A stretch of 64,000 nucleotides of DNA from Rhizorhabdus wittichii RW1 (GCA_000016765.1 CP000699.1:2480001-2544000), one strand, 5' to 3'; counted from the first letter of the stretch, positions 25,897 through 34,392 are shown. Notes: a model not told the origin generated them from the sequence alone. Numbers and translations are program-made.

Positions 25897-25944
25897 GTCC
25901 CTTGGCAAAGCAGGGCCGGCCGGCTTCCTGGCAGGAGATGATCG

Positions 25945-26460
25945 ATGTCCGACCATGATGCCCCCTTCGTCCCCGCCCGGCCGACCCGCTGCTTCGAGGA
26001 CCTCGTGATCGGCGAGGTCCGCCGGTCCGAGCCGCGCCTCGTCACCGAGGCGGAGATACTCGCCTTCGCGCGCCAATGGGACCCGCAATGGTTCCACAGC
26101 GACGCCGACCTCGCCCGCCAGTCGGTGTTCGGGGAGGTCGTCGCCAGCGGCATCCACACCCTCGCGCTGTGGCGGCAGATGGATCATGCGATCAATGCCG
26201 ACATCGACTTCGTCTGCGGCATCGGCTGGGACGAGGTGCGGATGAAGAAGGCCGTCCGCGCCGGCGACAGCATCCACGTCACCTCCGAGATCGTCGAGCT
26301 GCGCCCCTCGACCTCGCGCGCCGATCGTGGCACCGCCATCACCCGCTATGCCGTCGTCAACCAGCATGGCGAGGAGGCGGTGAGCTTCCGCAGCATCAAC
26401 CTGGTCTATACCCGCGCCGGCAGGGAGAGGCCGGAGAGCAGCGCGTCGACCTCGGCATAG
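25945..26460 (+). CDS. MaoC-family (R)-specific hydratase-like protein
   Basis: A 171-residue single-hotdog protein. The hydratase 2 pattern is present as FARQWDPQWFHSDADLARQS, followed by GEVVASGIHTLALW, corresponding to the D...H catalytic region of enoyl-CoA hydratases. It probably adds water to an enoyl-CoA. It diverges from the TesB gene. Its last 55 nt overlap the 3' end of the convergent azoreductase gene, so one of the two C-termini is encoded in an overlap. Confidence 0.88.
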   Translation: MSDHDAPFVPARPTRCFEDLVIGEVRRSEPRLVTEAEILAFARQWDPQWFHSDADLARQSVFGEVVASGIHTLALWRQMDHAINADIDFVCGIGWDEVRMKKAVRAGDSIHVTSEIVELRPSTSRADRGTAITRYAVVNQHGEEAVSFRSINLVYTRAGRERPESSASTSA

Positions 26461-27038
26461 GCGCGATCCATCGCCGCCGCGACGCTCGCCTCGTCGCCAT
26501 AGGTGGGGCGGACATGGATCGCGTCGACGTCGGTGACGCCGATGAAGCCAAGCCAGGTCCTGAGATAGGCGAGCTGGAAATCATAGGCCGCCATCGGCCC
26601 GCCGGGCCGGATGTCGAGCGCGCCCGAGGTGACCAGGATCGCGCGGCGGCCGGCCGCCAGCCCCTCGCCCTGCCCGTCGACCACCCGGAAGGCCAGGCCG
26701 GGCTGGGTGATCAGGTCGATATAATGCTTGAGCCGGTAGGGGATGCCGAAATTCCACATCGGCACGGTCAGGAGCCAGCCGTCGAACGACAGGAAATGAT
26801 CGACCATCCGGCCGATCGCCGCCCAGTCGGCGCGCACCGCCTCGTCGACCGGCCGGCCCTCGATCAGCGCATAGCGCCCCTCGATCGCGGCGCCGTCGAA
26901 GGCGGGCAGGTCGGCGTCGAACAGCGCCAGCCGCTCGATGTCGTGCCCGGCGAGCCCGGCGATCAGCCGGTCCGCCACCATGTTCGACCGCGATCGCGCG
27001 CCGCGCGGGCTCGCGTCGATGTGCAACAGCCTAGCCAT
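26406..27038 (-). CDS. azoR: FMN-dependent NADH-azoreductase (AzoR family)
   Basis: A 210-residue flavodoxin-fold quinone/azo reductase. The FMN loop DASPRGARSRS (8-18) and the second site PMWNFGIPYRLKHYID (about 93-108) are clear. It overlaps the Rieske ferredoxin gene by 8 nt at its start and belongs to the unit Rieske oxygenase, acyl-CoA dehydrogenase, ferredoxin, azoreductase. It might reduce a quinone made by the pathway, or serve as an electron donor, but that is inference. A paralogue lies at 57241. Confidence 0.92.
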   Translation of the reverse strand: MARLLHIDASPRGARSRSNMVADRLIAGLAGHDIERLALFDADLPAFDGAAIEGRYALIEGRPVDEAVRADWAAIGRMVDHFLSFDGWLLTVPMWNFGIPYRLKHYIDLITQPGLAFRVVDGQGEGLAAGRRAILVTSGALDIRPGGPMAAYDFQLAYLRTWLGFIGVTDVDAIHVRPTYGDEASVAAAMDRAYAEVDALLSGLSLPARV

Positions 27039-27345
27039 CGGGCAGGTCCACCACGATCTCGCCGTCCTCGACGCTGACCGGATAGACCGCGATCGGCTTC
27101 TTGGTCAGCGTCCCGTTCGGGGCGCCGGTGCGCATGTCGAAGCGGACGCCGTGCAGCGGACAGAAGATGTGCGGCCCGCGGACCTTGCCGCCCTCCAGAT
27201 GGGCGAAGGCGTGGCTGCACATATTCTCGATCGCGAAGACCCCGGCGCCGGTGCGGCACAGCAGCACCGACTTTCCGCAGGCATCGAACGCCTTGTTGCC
27301 GCCTTCGGGGACGTCGTCGAGCGCGGCGATGCGCTGCTTCGCCAT
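27031..27345 (-). CDS. Rieske [2Fe-2S] ferredoxin
   Basis: A 104-residue small electron carrier for a Rieske oxygenase. Cluster ligands are C43-H45 (CSHAFAHL) and C62-H65 (CPLHGVRFD). It resembles BphF/NdoA-type ferredoxins and lacks any extra domain. Its ATG shares one base with the acyl-CoA dehydrogenase stop (TGATG). It is the only Rieske ferredoxin in the window, so it may serve several of the oxygenases. No ferredoxin reductase accompanies it. Confidence 0.94.
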   Translation of the reverse strand: MAKQRIAALDDVPEGGNKAFDACGKSVLLCRTGAGVFAIENMCSHAFAHLEGGKVRGPHIFCPLHGVRFDMRTGAPNGTLTKKPIAVYPVSVEDGEIVVDLPDG

Positions 27346-28505
27346 CAGCGCCTCTGGTCGAAGCGGCGGCCGAGCATCGCCGCGGCGATGTTGACCTTCT
27401 GGATGTCGATCGCGCCGCCGGCGATGCCCCAGCCCCAGCTGTCGCGGAGCCGCCGCTCCATCGGGAAATCCTTCGAATAGCCATAGGCGCCCATCAGCTG
27501 GACGGCGTCGCCCGCCACCTCGCGCGCGATCGAGTTGGCGAAGCATTTGGCGGTCGAGCTGTCGAGGATCGAAGGCAGCCCGTCCTCGGCATTGGCCGCC
27601 GCGCGCCAGATCAGCAGGCGGGCGGCGTCGACCTTCATGTGCATCTCGGCGAGCTTGAGCTGGACCGCCTGGAACTCGACGATCGGCTTGCCGAACTGCC
27701 TGCGCTCCTGGACATAGTCGGTGACGTCCTCCAGCGCGCCCGACGCCTGGCCCAGCGCCATGGTGGCGTTGCCGCAGCGTTCGAGGTCGAACGTCTCCAT
27801 CAGCTTCTTGAAGCCGCCCGCCGGCACGACGATGTTGTCGAGCGGCACCTCGACATCGTCGAAGGTCAGGTCGGCCGAGGGCACGCCGCGGAAGCCCATG
27901 AGCTGCTCGTTGGGGCCGAAGCCGAAGCCCGGCGTCCCCTTCTCGACCAGCACCGCGCCGATCGCCCTGGGGCCGGGATCGTCCGACAGCCGGCAATAGA
28001 CGAGATAGGCGTCGGCATGGCCGCCGCCCGAGCACCAGCGCTTGGTGCCGTTGATGACCAGCCGGTCGCCCTTCACCACGCCCTTGGTCTTGAGGTCGGT
28101 CAGCGCCGATCCCGCGTCGGGCTCCGACATGCCGATCGCGACGACCATCTCGCCCTTGCAGACGGCGGGGACGATGCGGCGCTTGAGGCTGTCCGACCCG
28201 AAATGCTCGATCGCGCGCACCGGCCCCACCGAGGATTCGAAGATCGGGAAGGCGACCGCCGAGGATATCTTGGCGAACTCCTCCAGCACCACCAGCGCCT
28301 CGAGATTGCCGAGGCCGAGGCCGCCCAGTTCCGCCGGCACGTTGATGCCGAGGAAGCCCATCTCCGCATAGCGGCGGACCAGTTCATGGCTGGGCGGGAC
28401 ATTGTCGCGCTCGCACGCCGCCGCGATCGCCGGCAATTCGGCGCGGGCGAAGGCGCGGGCCGCCTCGCGCAGTTCCTCCTGCTCGGATGTGAGCCTGAAA
28501 TCCAT
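27345..28505 (-). CDS. Acyl-CoA dehydrogenase with helix-G catalytic Glu
   Basis: A 386-residue FAD enzyme introducing an alpha-beta double bond into an acyl-CoA. The FAD-binding MSEPDAGSALTDLKTKG (126-142) and the C-terminal arginine/Gln pocket (YVQERRQFGKP, LMGAYGYSKDFPMERRLRD) are present. The usual C-terminal catalytic glutamate (YEGT in short-chain enzymes) is G363 here (IAGGAIDIQ). A glutamate is instead found in FDLER (E242), the position used by isovaleryl-CoA and long-chain dehydrogenases. This points to branched or bulky acyl chains. It follows a Rieske oxygenase by 26 nt. Confidence 0.93.
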   Translation of the reverse strand: MDFRLTSEQEELREAARAFARAELPAIAAACERDNVPPSHELVRRYAEMGFLGINVPAELGGLGLGNLEALVVLEEFAKISSAVAFPIFESSVGPVRAIEHFGSDSLKRRIVPAVCKGEMVVAIGMSEPDAGSALTDLKTKGVVKGDRLVINGTKRWCSGGGHADAYLVYCRLSDDPGPRAIGAVLVEKGTPGFGFGPNEQLMGFRGVPSADLTFDDVEVPLDNIVVPAGGFKKLMETFDLERCGNATMALGQASGALEDVTDYVQERRQFGKPIVEFQAVQLKLAEMHMKVDAARLLIWRAAANAEDGLPSILDSSTAKCFANSIAREVAGDAVQLMGAYGYSKDFPMERRLRDSWGWGIAGGAIDIQKVNIAAAMLGRRFDQRR

Positions 28506-28531
28506 GCCTCTCCCCTATGATCCGATGGTGG

Positions 28532-29752
28532 TCAGCGCGTGACCCAGTCGTGCAGCACCTGCTCGACCCGCGCCTCGGGCGGCACCTGGTTGAGGCCGAT
28601 GCGGCGATCGAGTTCCTCGTGCCAATGATAGATGCGCCGCTCCTGATAGTTGAGCGGCATGCCGCGGAATCCGTCGCTTTCGAGCGATTCCTGGATCTGC
28701 GGGGCGAACTGGAGGTCCTCGTAGAGGATGCGTTCCCAATTGGCGATCCGCTTCGCCCACATCGGATGCGGGTTCTCCGGGTCGTGGTCGGGCCCGATCC
28801 AGCTCGACACCACCCGCGACGAGCGCGGGCCGGTCGGCCAGAACTGGAGCAGCGGGATACCGCTGTCGGACGGCGGCATCACGAAGTTCGGATAGATCTG
28901 GTAGCTGACGTTGTTGTTGGCTGGCAGGTCGGTGACGGTGTCGATCTTCGGCATGCCGATCGTGCCCGGGTCCTTCCAGTCGGGGCGGCTGTTCGGCGTC
29001 ACCATCCGGCTGTGCCCGTTCGGCCAGAGCGTCACGATCATGCCGCGATGGTCGAGGAAGCGGTCCACCGTGTGCTGGTGGATCGACTTGATGTGATAGA
29101 CCTCCAGAAAGGCGTCGAGCAGCACCTTGACGTTGCAGCCGACCTCGTAGCTGCGGCTGTCGACGAGGCGGAGGCGGTCGAGCTGATACTGGTCGAGTTC
29201 CTTCGCCATCGGGCCGATATGGTCGATCAGCGGCTGCGCCTCGGCATCCTCGTTGACGAAGATCAGGTTGCCCAGCGTCTCGCAGCGGACCGGCACCAGC
29301 GACCGGCAGGAAAAGTCGAGGTCGACGAAGTCGCGCTTGTCGCGGACGGCGGTGAGCTTGCCGTCGAGCGTGTAGCTCCAGCCATGATAGCCGCAGACGA
29401 AGCCGCGCGCCTCGCCCGCCTCCGCCGTCACCAGCGGCGCGCCGCGATGCTGGCAGGTGTTGAAGAAGGCGCGCAGGTCGCCCTGCAGGTCGCGCACGAC
29501 GATGACCGGCGATCCGGTGTTGCGGGTCAGGAACCAGGAGCCGGGGTCGGGGAGCTGGTCGACATGGCCGGCATAGAGCCAGGCCCGCTTCCACATCCGC
29601 TCCTTCTCCAGCGCCAGGAAATCGGGATCGACATAGCGGCGGCCGGGAATGTCGGGCAGCTTGGGGAAGCCCTCCGGCGCGGCCTTGCGGCCGCGCTCAT
29701 AGTCCATACGGGCATAATCCGGCCCGGCGCTGTCATGGCTGATGGCGTCCAT
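28532..29752 (-). CDS. Rieske oxygenase large subunit
   Basis: A 406-residue ring-hydroxylating oxygenase. Rieske ligands are C100-H102 (CQHRGAPL) and C120-H123 (CGYHGWSY), the classic dioxygenase alpha-subunit form. The mononuclear iron region reads DAFLEVYHIKSIHQHT, keeping the conserved histidine pair. No beta subunit gene is adjacent, so it is probably an alpha-only oligomer. It is first in the unit with acyl-CoA dehydrogenase, Rieske ferredoxin and azoreductase. The TetR-type palindrome at 29816 lies 64 nt upstream, shared with the divergent isomerase-like gene. Confidence 0.94.
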   Translation of the reverse strand: MDAISHDSAGPDYARMDYERGRKAAPEGFPKLPDIPGRRYVDPDFLALEKERMWKRAWLYAGHVDQLPDPGSWFLTRNTGSPVIVVRDLQGDLRAFFNTCQHRGAPLVTAEAGEARGFVCGYHGWSYTLDGKLTAVRDKRDFVDLDFSCRSLVPVRCETLGNLIFVNEDAEAQPLIDHIGPMAKELDQYQLDRLRLVDSRSYEVGCNVKVLLDAFLEVYHIKSIHQHTVDRFLDHRGMIVTLWPNGHSRMVTPNSRPDWKDPGTIGMPKIDTVTDLPANNNVSYQIYPNFVMPPSDSGIPLLQFWPTGPRSSRVVSSWIGPDHDPENPHPMWAKRIANWERILYEDLQFAPQIQESLESDGFRGMPLNYQERRIYHWHEELDRRIGLNQVPPEARVEQVLHDWVTR

Positions 29753-29815
29753 CGATCCTGTCCCGTAGCGTCCTTCGTCTCTTCCGATTGACTCGCCCTA
29801 CCACAGCCGCGCATA

Positions 29816-29835
29816 AAAACAATCATGAATGATTT
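29816..29835. promoter_or_regulatory. Regulon palindrome copy A
   Basis: AAAACAATCATGAATGATTT matches the AAAACA-NN-CATG-NN-TGTTTT consensus shared by eight promoters in this island. It lies between a divergent pair and includes the ATG assigned to the plus-strand gene, so a bound repressor would cover the start of that gene. Confidence 0.75.
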
Positions 29836-30664
29836 TTTATTGCCCCCGGCGAAGCTTTCGCTCCACCATCTGACGGCGCTCGACGCGTCGCCGGCGGAGC
29901 TGGCCGCGATCGCGGGCCGGCTGGGGTGCGACCATGTCTGCCTGTTCACCCATGTTCCCGAGGCGATAGCACGACTCTTCCCCTGCGTGGGCGAGGCGGA
30001 CGTGGCGGAGCTGTCGGCGGCGCTCGGGCAGGCCGGCGTGACATTGTGCAACCTGGAGGTGTTCCCGCTCGACGCCGATCCCGACTGGGCCGGCTTCGAA
30101 CGGGCGCTGGCGGTGGGGCAGGCGCTCGGCGCGACGCGCGCGACCGTCCACATCCACGATCTCGACGACCGCGCGGGGGCGGCGGCGCTGGCGCGCTTCT
30201 GCGACCTTGCGGCCGGGTTCGGCATCGTCGCGGGGCTGGAGTTCAACGGCTTCTCGGCGGTGCGCACGCTGCCGCAGGCGGCGGCGATCGTGGCGGCGGC
30301 GGACCGGACCGGCGCCTCGCTGGTGTGCGACATGCTGCATCTGGTGCGGAACGGCGGCGGCCCCGCCGAGATCGCCGCCGCGCGCGACCGGATCGGCTAT
30401 CTCCAGATCTGCGACGGCCCGCGCGAGCGGGCGCGCGACGAGGCCTGGCACGAGGCGATCCGCGAGCGCGCCCTGCCCGGCGCCGGCGACTTCCCGCTCG
30501 CCGCCGCGCTCGCCGCGCTGCGCCCCGGCACGATCGTCGACATCGAGGTGCCGCAGCATGCCGCGCGCAAGGCGGGAGTCCCGCCGCTCGAACGCGCCCG
30601 CCGCGCCGTCGAGGCGGCGCGCACCCTGATCGCCAACCACCTGCCGCACGAGGCCGCCCGATGA
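29825..30664 (+). CDS. Sugar phosphate isomerase/epimerase-like TIM-barrel protein
   Basis: A 279-residue AP-endonuclease-2-type TIM barrel. Recognisable are the opening LSLHHLTALDASPAELAAIAG, the metal-site segments GLEFNGFSAVR, LVCDMLHLVRNGG (Asp/His) and IVDIEVPQ, and QICDGP. Members include xylose-isomerase-like epimerases and dehydratases such as 3-dehydroshikimate dehydratase. The start is doubtful: the ATG at 29825 lies inside a regulatory palindrome without a ribosome site, so the true start may be a near-cognate codon such as the TTG at 29840. It overlaps the next gene by four bases (ATGA). Confidence 0.82.
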   Translation: MNDFLLPPAKLSLHHLTALDASPAELAAIAGRLGCDHVCLFTHVPEAIARLFPCVGEADVAELSAALGQAGVTLCNLEVFPLDADPDWAGFERALAVGQALGATRATVHIHDLDDRAGAAALARFCDLAAGFGIVAGLEFNGFSAVRTLPQAAAIVAAADRTGASLVCDMLHLVRNGGGPAEIAAARDRIGYLQICDGPRERARDEAWHEAIRERALPGAGDFPLAAALAALRPGTIVDIEVPQHAARKAGVPPLERARRAVEAARTLIANHLPHEAAR

Positions 30665-31185
30665 GCTTCCAGCCCCGCATCATCCAATATGCCTGGGTCG
30701 TCCCCGACCTGGCCGAGGCCGCCCGCCGCTGGCATGCAGCGACGGGAATCGGCCCCTTCCTGGTCAACCGCGACCTCAGGCTCGACGAGCCGCGCTATCG
30801 CGGCGCGCCGAGCACGACCCGCTTCTCGACCGCCGTCGCCCAGCATGGCGAGGTGCAGATCGAGCTGGTCGAGCAGCATGACGACGGCCCCTCCGCCTAT
30901 CGCGACACGGTGCCGGCGGGGGCGACCGGCTTCCACCATGTCGCCTTCATCGCGGAGGACTTCGCCGCCGACCTGGCCCATTATACCGGCCAGGGCTTCG
31001 CGGTCGCGGCGGACGGGCTGTTCGGGCCGATGCGCTATGCCTATGTCGACACCTCGGCGGCGCTCGGCCACATGATCGAGATCGTCGAGGACAAGCCCGC
31101 CATCCGCGCCTTCTTCGCCGCCGTGCGCAAGGCGGCCGACCGCTGGGACCGCGACCCCGCCACCCTGCTGCGCGAGCTAGGCTGA
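30661..31185 (+). CDS. VOC-superfamily protein (glyoxalase/epimerase type)
   Basis: A 174-residue metal-binding fold protein of the methylmalonyl-CoA epimerase/glyoxalase_4 type. It has two beta-alpha-beta-beta-beta modules: QYAWVVPDLAEAARRWHAATGIGPF, and GFHHVAFIAEDF with the C-terminal HMIEIVE. It is a paralogue of the VOC gene at 37395. It is translationally coupled to the TIM-barrel gene upstream and overlaps the convergent VOC gene by 9 nt. Possible roles are epimerisation, isomerisation or ring cleavage of a pathway intermediate. Confidence 0.85.
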   Translation: MSFQPRIIQYAWVVPDLAEAARRWHAATGIGPFLVNRDLRLDEPRYRGAPSTTRFSTAVAQHGEVQIELVEQHDDGPSAYRDTVPAGATGFHHVAFIAEDFAADLAHYTGQGFAVAADGLFGPMRYAYVDTSAALGHMIEIVEDKPAIRAFFAAVRKAADRWDRDPATLLRELG

Positions 31186-31656
31186 CGGCTCCAGGGCCTT
31201 CGCCCGGTCGAAACCGAAGCCGCAGCCCTCGTCGACGATCTGGAGCAGTTCGACGACATTGCCGTCGCAGTCGCGGCCATAGGTGGCGCGGGTCGCGGCC
31301 GATCCGCCGGGCGGGCCGTTGAACGCCATGCCCAGCGCGGTCAGCCGCTCATATTCGGCGAAGACGTCGTCGCAATAGAGGCAGAGGTGGATCAGGCCAT
31401 GGTCGCACATCCGCGGCCGCATCGCCGTCCCGCGCGGCGAAGCATATTCGAACACCTCGATATAGAGATTGCCGAGACGGAGCATCTGATAGCGCGCGGC
31501 GCTGTCCTTCAGCCCGACCATCGTGTCGACGCGTTCATTGCCTTGCTCCCACGCGCCTTCGCCGCAGCGTTCGAAACCGAACCAGCGCCGATAATGATCG
31601 ACGAAACGGTCGAGATCGGGCGTCGAGACGGCGAGGTGATGGACGCCGCGGATCAT
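31177..31656 (-). CDS. VOC-superfamily protein (lactoylglutathione-lyase-like)
   Basis: A 159-residue VOC protein. The first metal ligand is in GVHHLAVSTPDLDRFVDHYRR, with CDHGLIHLCLYCDD and a C-terminal DGNVVELLQ supplying likely ligands (H, H, E). It closely resembles small glyoxalase- or dioxygenase-like enzymes that process oxidised ring products. It starts 7 nt after the end of the SDR gene upstream on the same strand, so the two are one transcript. Confidence 0.85.
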   Translation of the reverse strand: MIRGVHHLAVSTPDLDRFVDHYRRWFGFERCGEGAWEQGNERVDTMVGLKDSAARYQMLRLGNLYIEVFEYASPRGTAMRPRMCDHGLIHLCLYCDDVFAEYERLTALGMAFNGPPGGSAATRATYGRDCDGNVVELLQIVDEGCGFGFDRAKALEPSA

Positions 31657-31663
31657 CGCCGGC

Positions 31664-32470
31664 TCACGCCTGGGGCGCCGCCGCGGCGCGCGCGGCCTGC
31701 ACCGCCGCGACGATCTCGGCGTTGCGCGGGTTGCGGCGCAGGGTGACGCCGCCGCTCACCTGCAAGGTCTGTCCGGTCATGAAGCAGGCGTCGGAGACGA
31801 GCCACGCCACCGCCTCGGCGACGTCCTCGCTCGTCCCCACCCGGCCGAGCGGATATTCCTTGGCGAAGGCGCCGATCACCGCCGGGTTGCGGCCGGCCTT
31901 GGCGGTCATCGGCGTGACGGTGAAGCCCGGCGCCACCGAATTGGCGCGGATGCCGCGATCGCCGAATTCGTTGGCGATGCAGCGGATGACATGATCGGCG
32001 CCCGCCTTGGTGCCCATATAGGCGGCATGATCCTCCAGCATGATCGTCGCCGTCGCCGAGGATATCTGGATCAGCGACCCGCCGTCGCGCATCGCCCGCA
32101 GCATCGCCTGGTAGAACAGGATCGCGCCGGTGAACTGGAGCGCGGTGATCTTCTCGATCTCTTCCTTGCTGGTGTCGAGGAACGGCTTGAGCAGGCCCCA
32201 GCCGGTCGCGTTGACGGCGATGTCGATCCCGCCGAAGCGGTCGACCGCCGACGACGCCAGCCGCGCCAGGTCGGCCTCGCTGGTCAGGTCGCACCGCGCG
32301 ACGGCGAGACCGCCCAGTTCGTCGGCCAGTTCGGCGAGCGGTTCGGGATCGCGCCCCGCCACCACGAGTCGCGCGCCGTCGGCCGCGAGTCGCCGCGCGA
32401 TCGCCTGCGCCATGTTGCCCCGCCCCGCCGCGCCGATCACCACCGCGACCTTGCCGTCCAGTTCCGCCAT
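31664..32470 (-). CDS. SDR-family oxidoreductase
   Basis: A 268-residue short-chain dehydrogenase. The cofactor loop is GAAGRGNMAQAIA, the NNAG motif appears as NATGWG, and the catalytic YxxxK is Y-MGT-K (AAYMGTKAGAD) with a preceding Ser in ISSAT. It probably oxidises an alcohol or cis-diol to a ketone using NAD(P). Palindrome copy B lies 29 nt upstream of its ATG, placing it with the VOC gene in the TetR-linked regulon. Confidence 0.92.
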   Translation of the reverse strand: MAELDGKVAVVIGAAGRGNMAQAIARRLAADGARLVVAGRDPEPLAELADELGGLAVARCDLTSEADLARLASSAVDRFGGIDIAVNATGWGLLKPFLDTSKEEIEKITALQFTGAILFYQAMLRAMRDGGSLIQISSATATIMLEDHAAYMGTKAGADHVIRCIANEFGDRGIRANSVAPGFTVTPMTAKAGRNPAVIGAFAKEYPLGRVGTSEDVAEAVAWLVSDACFMTGQTLQVSGGVTLRRNPRNAEIVAAVQAARAAAAPQA

Positions 32471-32498
32471 CGCCCAATCTCCTCTCTCCGCGCCATTA

Positions 32499-32518
32499 AA
32501 AACAGGCATGACTGCCTT
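32499..32518. promoter_or_regulatory. Regulon palindrome copy B
   Basis: AAAACAGGCATGACTGCCTT. The left arm and CATG core match the consensus; the right arm is TGCCTT. It lies 29 nt upstream of the SDR gene that starts at 32470 on the minus strand. Confidence 0.7.
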
Positions 32519-32602
32519 TTTCAAGACCACTATCATTGTCACGCCCCTACGGAGCGATGCGCGAGGCCACGGTCGTTCCGGGGAAAAGCCGGCCCAATAA
32601 AA

Positions 32603-32622
32603 AAGACATTTGTGATTGTTTT
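32603..32622. promoter_or_regulatory. Regulon palindrome copy C
   Basis: AAGACATTTGTGATTGTTTT. The ACA-N8-TGTTTT framework is kept but the core is TGTG instead of CATG, so it is the weakest of the eight. It lies 46 nt upstream of the SDR gene starting at 32669 on the plus strand. Confidence 0.6.
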
Positions 32623-32668
32623 CTTCATCGGCGATGCTAAGCCATGTCGGGAGGAGCCTGAACGATCG

Positions 32669-33595
32669 ATGGATGCGAATTCCACCCAGTCCGCGCCCGG
32701 CGGCCATGTCCGCCCGGACCCGAACGACCCGACCCGGCCGAAGCGCGGCCTGACGCCCGACGACCTGGCGACGCATGACACGGTGTTCCGGCCCGACCTG
32801 CTGGCCGGCCATCGCATCCTGATCACCGGCGGCGGCAGCGGCATGGGCAAGGCGGCGGCGTTCCTCGCCGCGCGGCTGGGCGCCGAGGTCGCGATCTGCG
32901 GCCGCAACGCCGACAAGCTGGCCGTCACCCGCGACCAGATCCGCGCCGCGACCGGCCGCGAGGTGATGACCGCCGCGATGACGATCCGCGATCCCGAGGC
33001 GTGCGAGGCGCTGATCGCAGGGATCCACGATCGGATGGGCGGGCTCGACACCGTCGTCAACAATGCGGGGGGACAATTCCCGCAGGACGCGATCGACTTC
33101 AGCCGCAAGGGCTGGCTGGCGGTGATCGACACCAATCTCAACGGCACCTGGTGGATGATGCAGGAGGCGGCGAAGCGCTGGCGCGAAACCGGCGCGCCGG
33201 GCCACATCATCAACATCGTCGCCAATGTCGAGCGCGGCATGCCGCAGGCGGCGCACACCTGCGCGGCGCGCGCGGGGGTGATCTATCTGTCGAAGACGGT
33301 CGCCACCGAATGGGCGCCGTTCGACATAAGGATCAACTGCATCGGCCCCGGCGTGATCGAGACCGAGGGCTTCGGCGTCTATCCGGAGGAGGCGCTGGTC
33401 CGCTTCCACAAGGCCAATCCGATGAAGACGCGCGGCAATGCGTGGGACGTGGCCGAGGCGATCGCCTATCTCGCTTCCCCCGCCGGCCGCTTCGTCAACG
33501 GCGACCTGCTGGTGATCGACGGCGGGCAGGCGCAGTGGGGCGTCGTCTGGCCGGGCGGCATGCCGGACTATTTCGACGAGAGCGGCGCGGCCTGA
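32669..33595 (+). CDS. SDR-fold protein lacking the usual catalytic residues (DECR-like)
   Basis: A 308-residue Rossmann protein. The cofactor loop GGGSGMG (54-60) and NNAG (131-134) are intact, and the C-terminal pattern TVATEWAPFDIRINCIGPG resembles the 2,4-dienoyl-CoA / trans-2-enoyl-CoA reductase branch. The standard YxxxK is replaced: the Tyr position is T197 and the Lys is R201 (TCAAR), and the expected Ser is V184. A 40-residue N-terminal extension precedes the fold. It may be an enoyl- or dienoyl-CoA reductase using other residues, or a non-catalytic partner. It is first in a two-SDR transcript behind palindrome copy C. Confidence 0.88.
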   Translation: MDANSTQSAPGGHVRPDPNDPTRPKRGLTPDDLATHDTVFRPDLLAGHRILITGGGSGMGKAAAFLAARLGAEVAICGRNADKLAVTRDQIRAATGREVMTAAMTIRDPEACEALIAGIHDRMGGLDTVVNNAGGQFPQDAIDFSRKGWLAVIDTNLNGTWWMMQEAAKRWRETGAPGHIINIVANVERGMPQAAHTCAARAGVIYLSKTVATEWAPFDIRINCIGPGVIETEGFGVYPEEALVRFHKANPMKTRGNAWDVAEAIAYLASPAGRFVNGDLLVIDGGQAQWGVVWPGGMPDYFDESGAA

Positions 33596-33621
33596 TCGTC
33601 CGCCGACAGACGGAGAGGGTT

Positions 33622-34392
33622 ATGACACAGGATCGCGGGCGGGTGGCCGGCAAGGTCGCGCTCGTCACGGGCGGCGGATCGGGGCTCGGCAAGGCCGATT
33701 GCGAGGCGCTGGCGCGCGAGGGGGCGACGGTGGTCGTCACCGACGTCAGGATCGAGCCCGCGCTGAAGGTCGCCGACGCGATCGGCAACGGCGCGCTCGC
33801 GCTGGCGCTCGACGTCGCGTCGGAGGACCAGTGGATCGCGGTGATCCGGGCGATCGAGGAGCGGTTCGGCCGGCTCGACATCCTCGTCAACAATGCCGGC
33901 GTCGTGCTGTCGGCCGATGTCGAGGGGACCACGCTCGACCAGTTCCGCTTCGTCAACGCGGTGATGAGCGAGGGCGTGTTCCTCGGCTGCAAATATGCGA
34001 TCCCGCTGATGAACCGCAACGACGGCGGATCGATCGTCAACATGTCGTCGACCGGCGCGCTGCTCGGCTATCCGATCTTCCTCGCCTATTCGGCCGCCAA
34101 GGGCGCGGTGCGATCGATGACCAAGTCGATCGCGGTGATGTGCCAGGAGAAGGGCTACAAGATCCGCTGCAACTCGATCCATCCCGGCGCGATCGAGACG
34201 CCGATGGTGCAGGAGGCCGAGGGCCGCATCGGCCAGGAGCAGGCGGTGCCGAAGGGCGTCCTGCCCGCCGGCGCCAAGGGCGCGCCCGAGGACGTCGCGG
34301 CGATGGTGGTGTTCCTCGCCTCCGACGAATCGCGCTTCGTGACGGGCGCGGAGTTCGTCGTCGACAACGGGGTGACGATCCGGCCGTTCTGA
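33622..34392 (+). CDS. SDR-family oxidoreductase (3alpha/7alpha-HSD-like)
   Basis: A 256-residue classical SDR with GGGSGLG, NNAG, Ser in NMSST and YSAAK, all intact. The conserved IHPGAIETPM and the C-terminal VTGAEFVVDNG follow. It probably interconverts a ring alcohol and ketone. The ATG sits behind CGGAGAGGGT, 26 nt after the previous SDR. A normal dehydrogenase coupled to one with a degenerate active site is noteworthy. Confidence 0.92.
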   Translation: MTQDRGRVAGKVALVTGGGSGLGKADCEALAREGATVVVTDVRIEPALKVADAIGNGALALALDVASEDQWIAVIRAIEERFGRLDILVNNAGVVLSADVEGTTLDQFRFVNAVMSEGVFLGCKYAIPLMNRNDGGSIVNMSSTGALLGYPIFLAYSAAKGAVRSMTKSIAVMCQEKGYKIRCNSIHPGAIETPMVQEAEGRIGQEQAVPKGVLPAGAKGAPEDVAAMVVFLASDESRFVTGAEFVVDNGVTIRPF

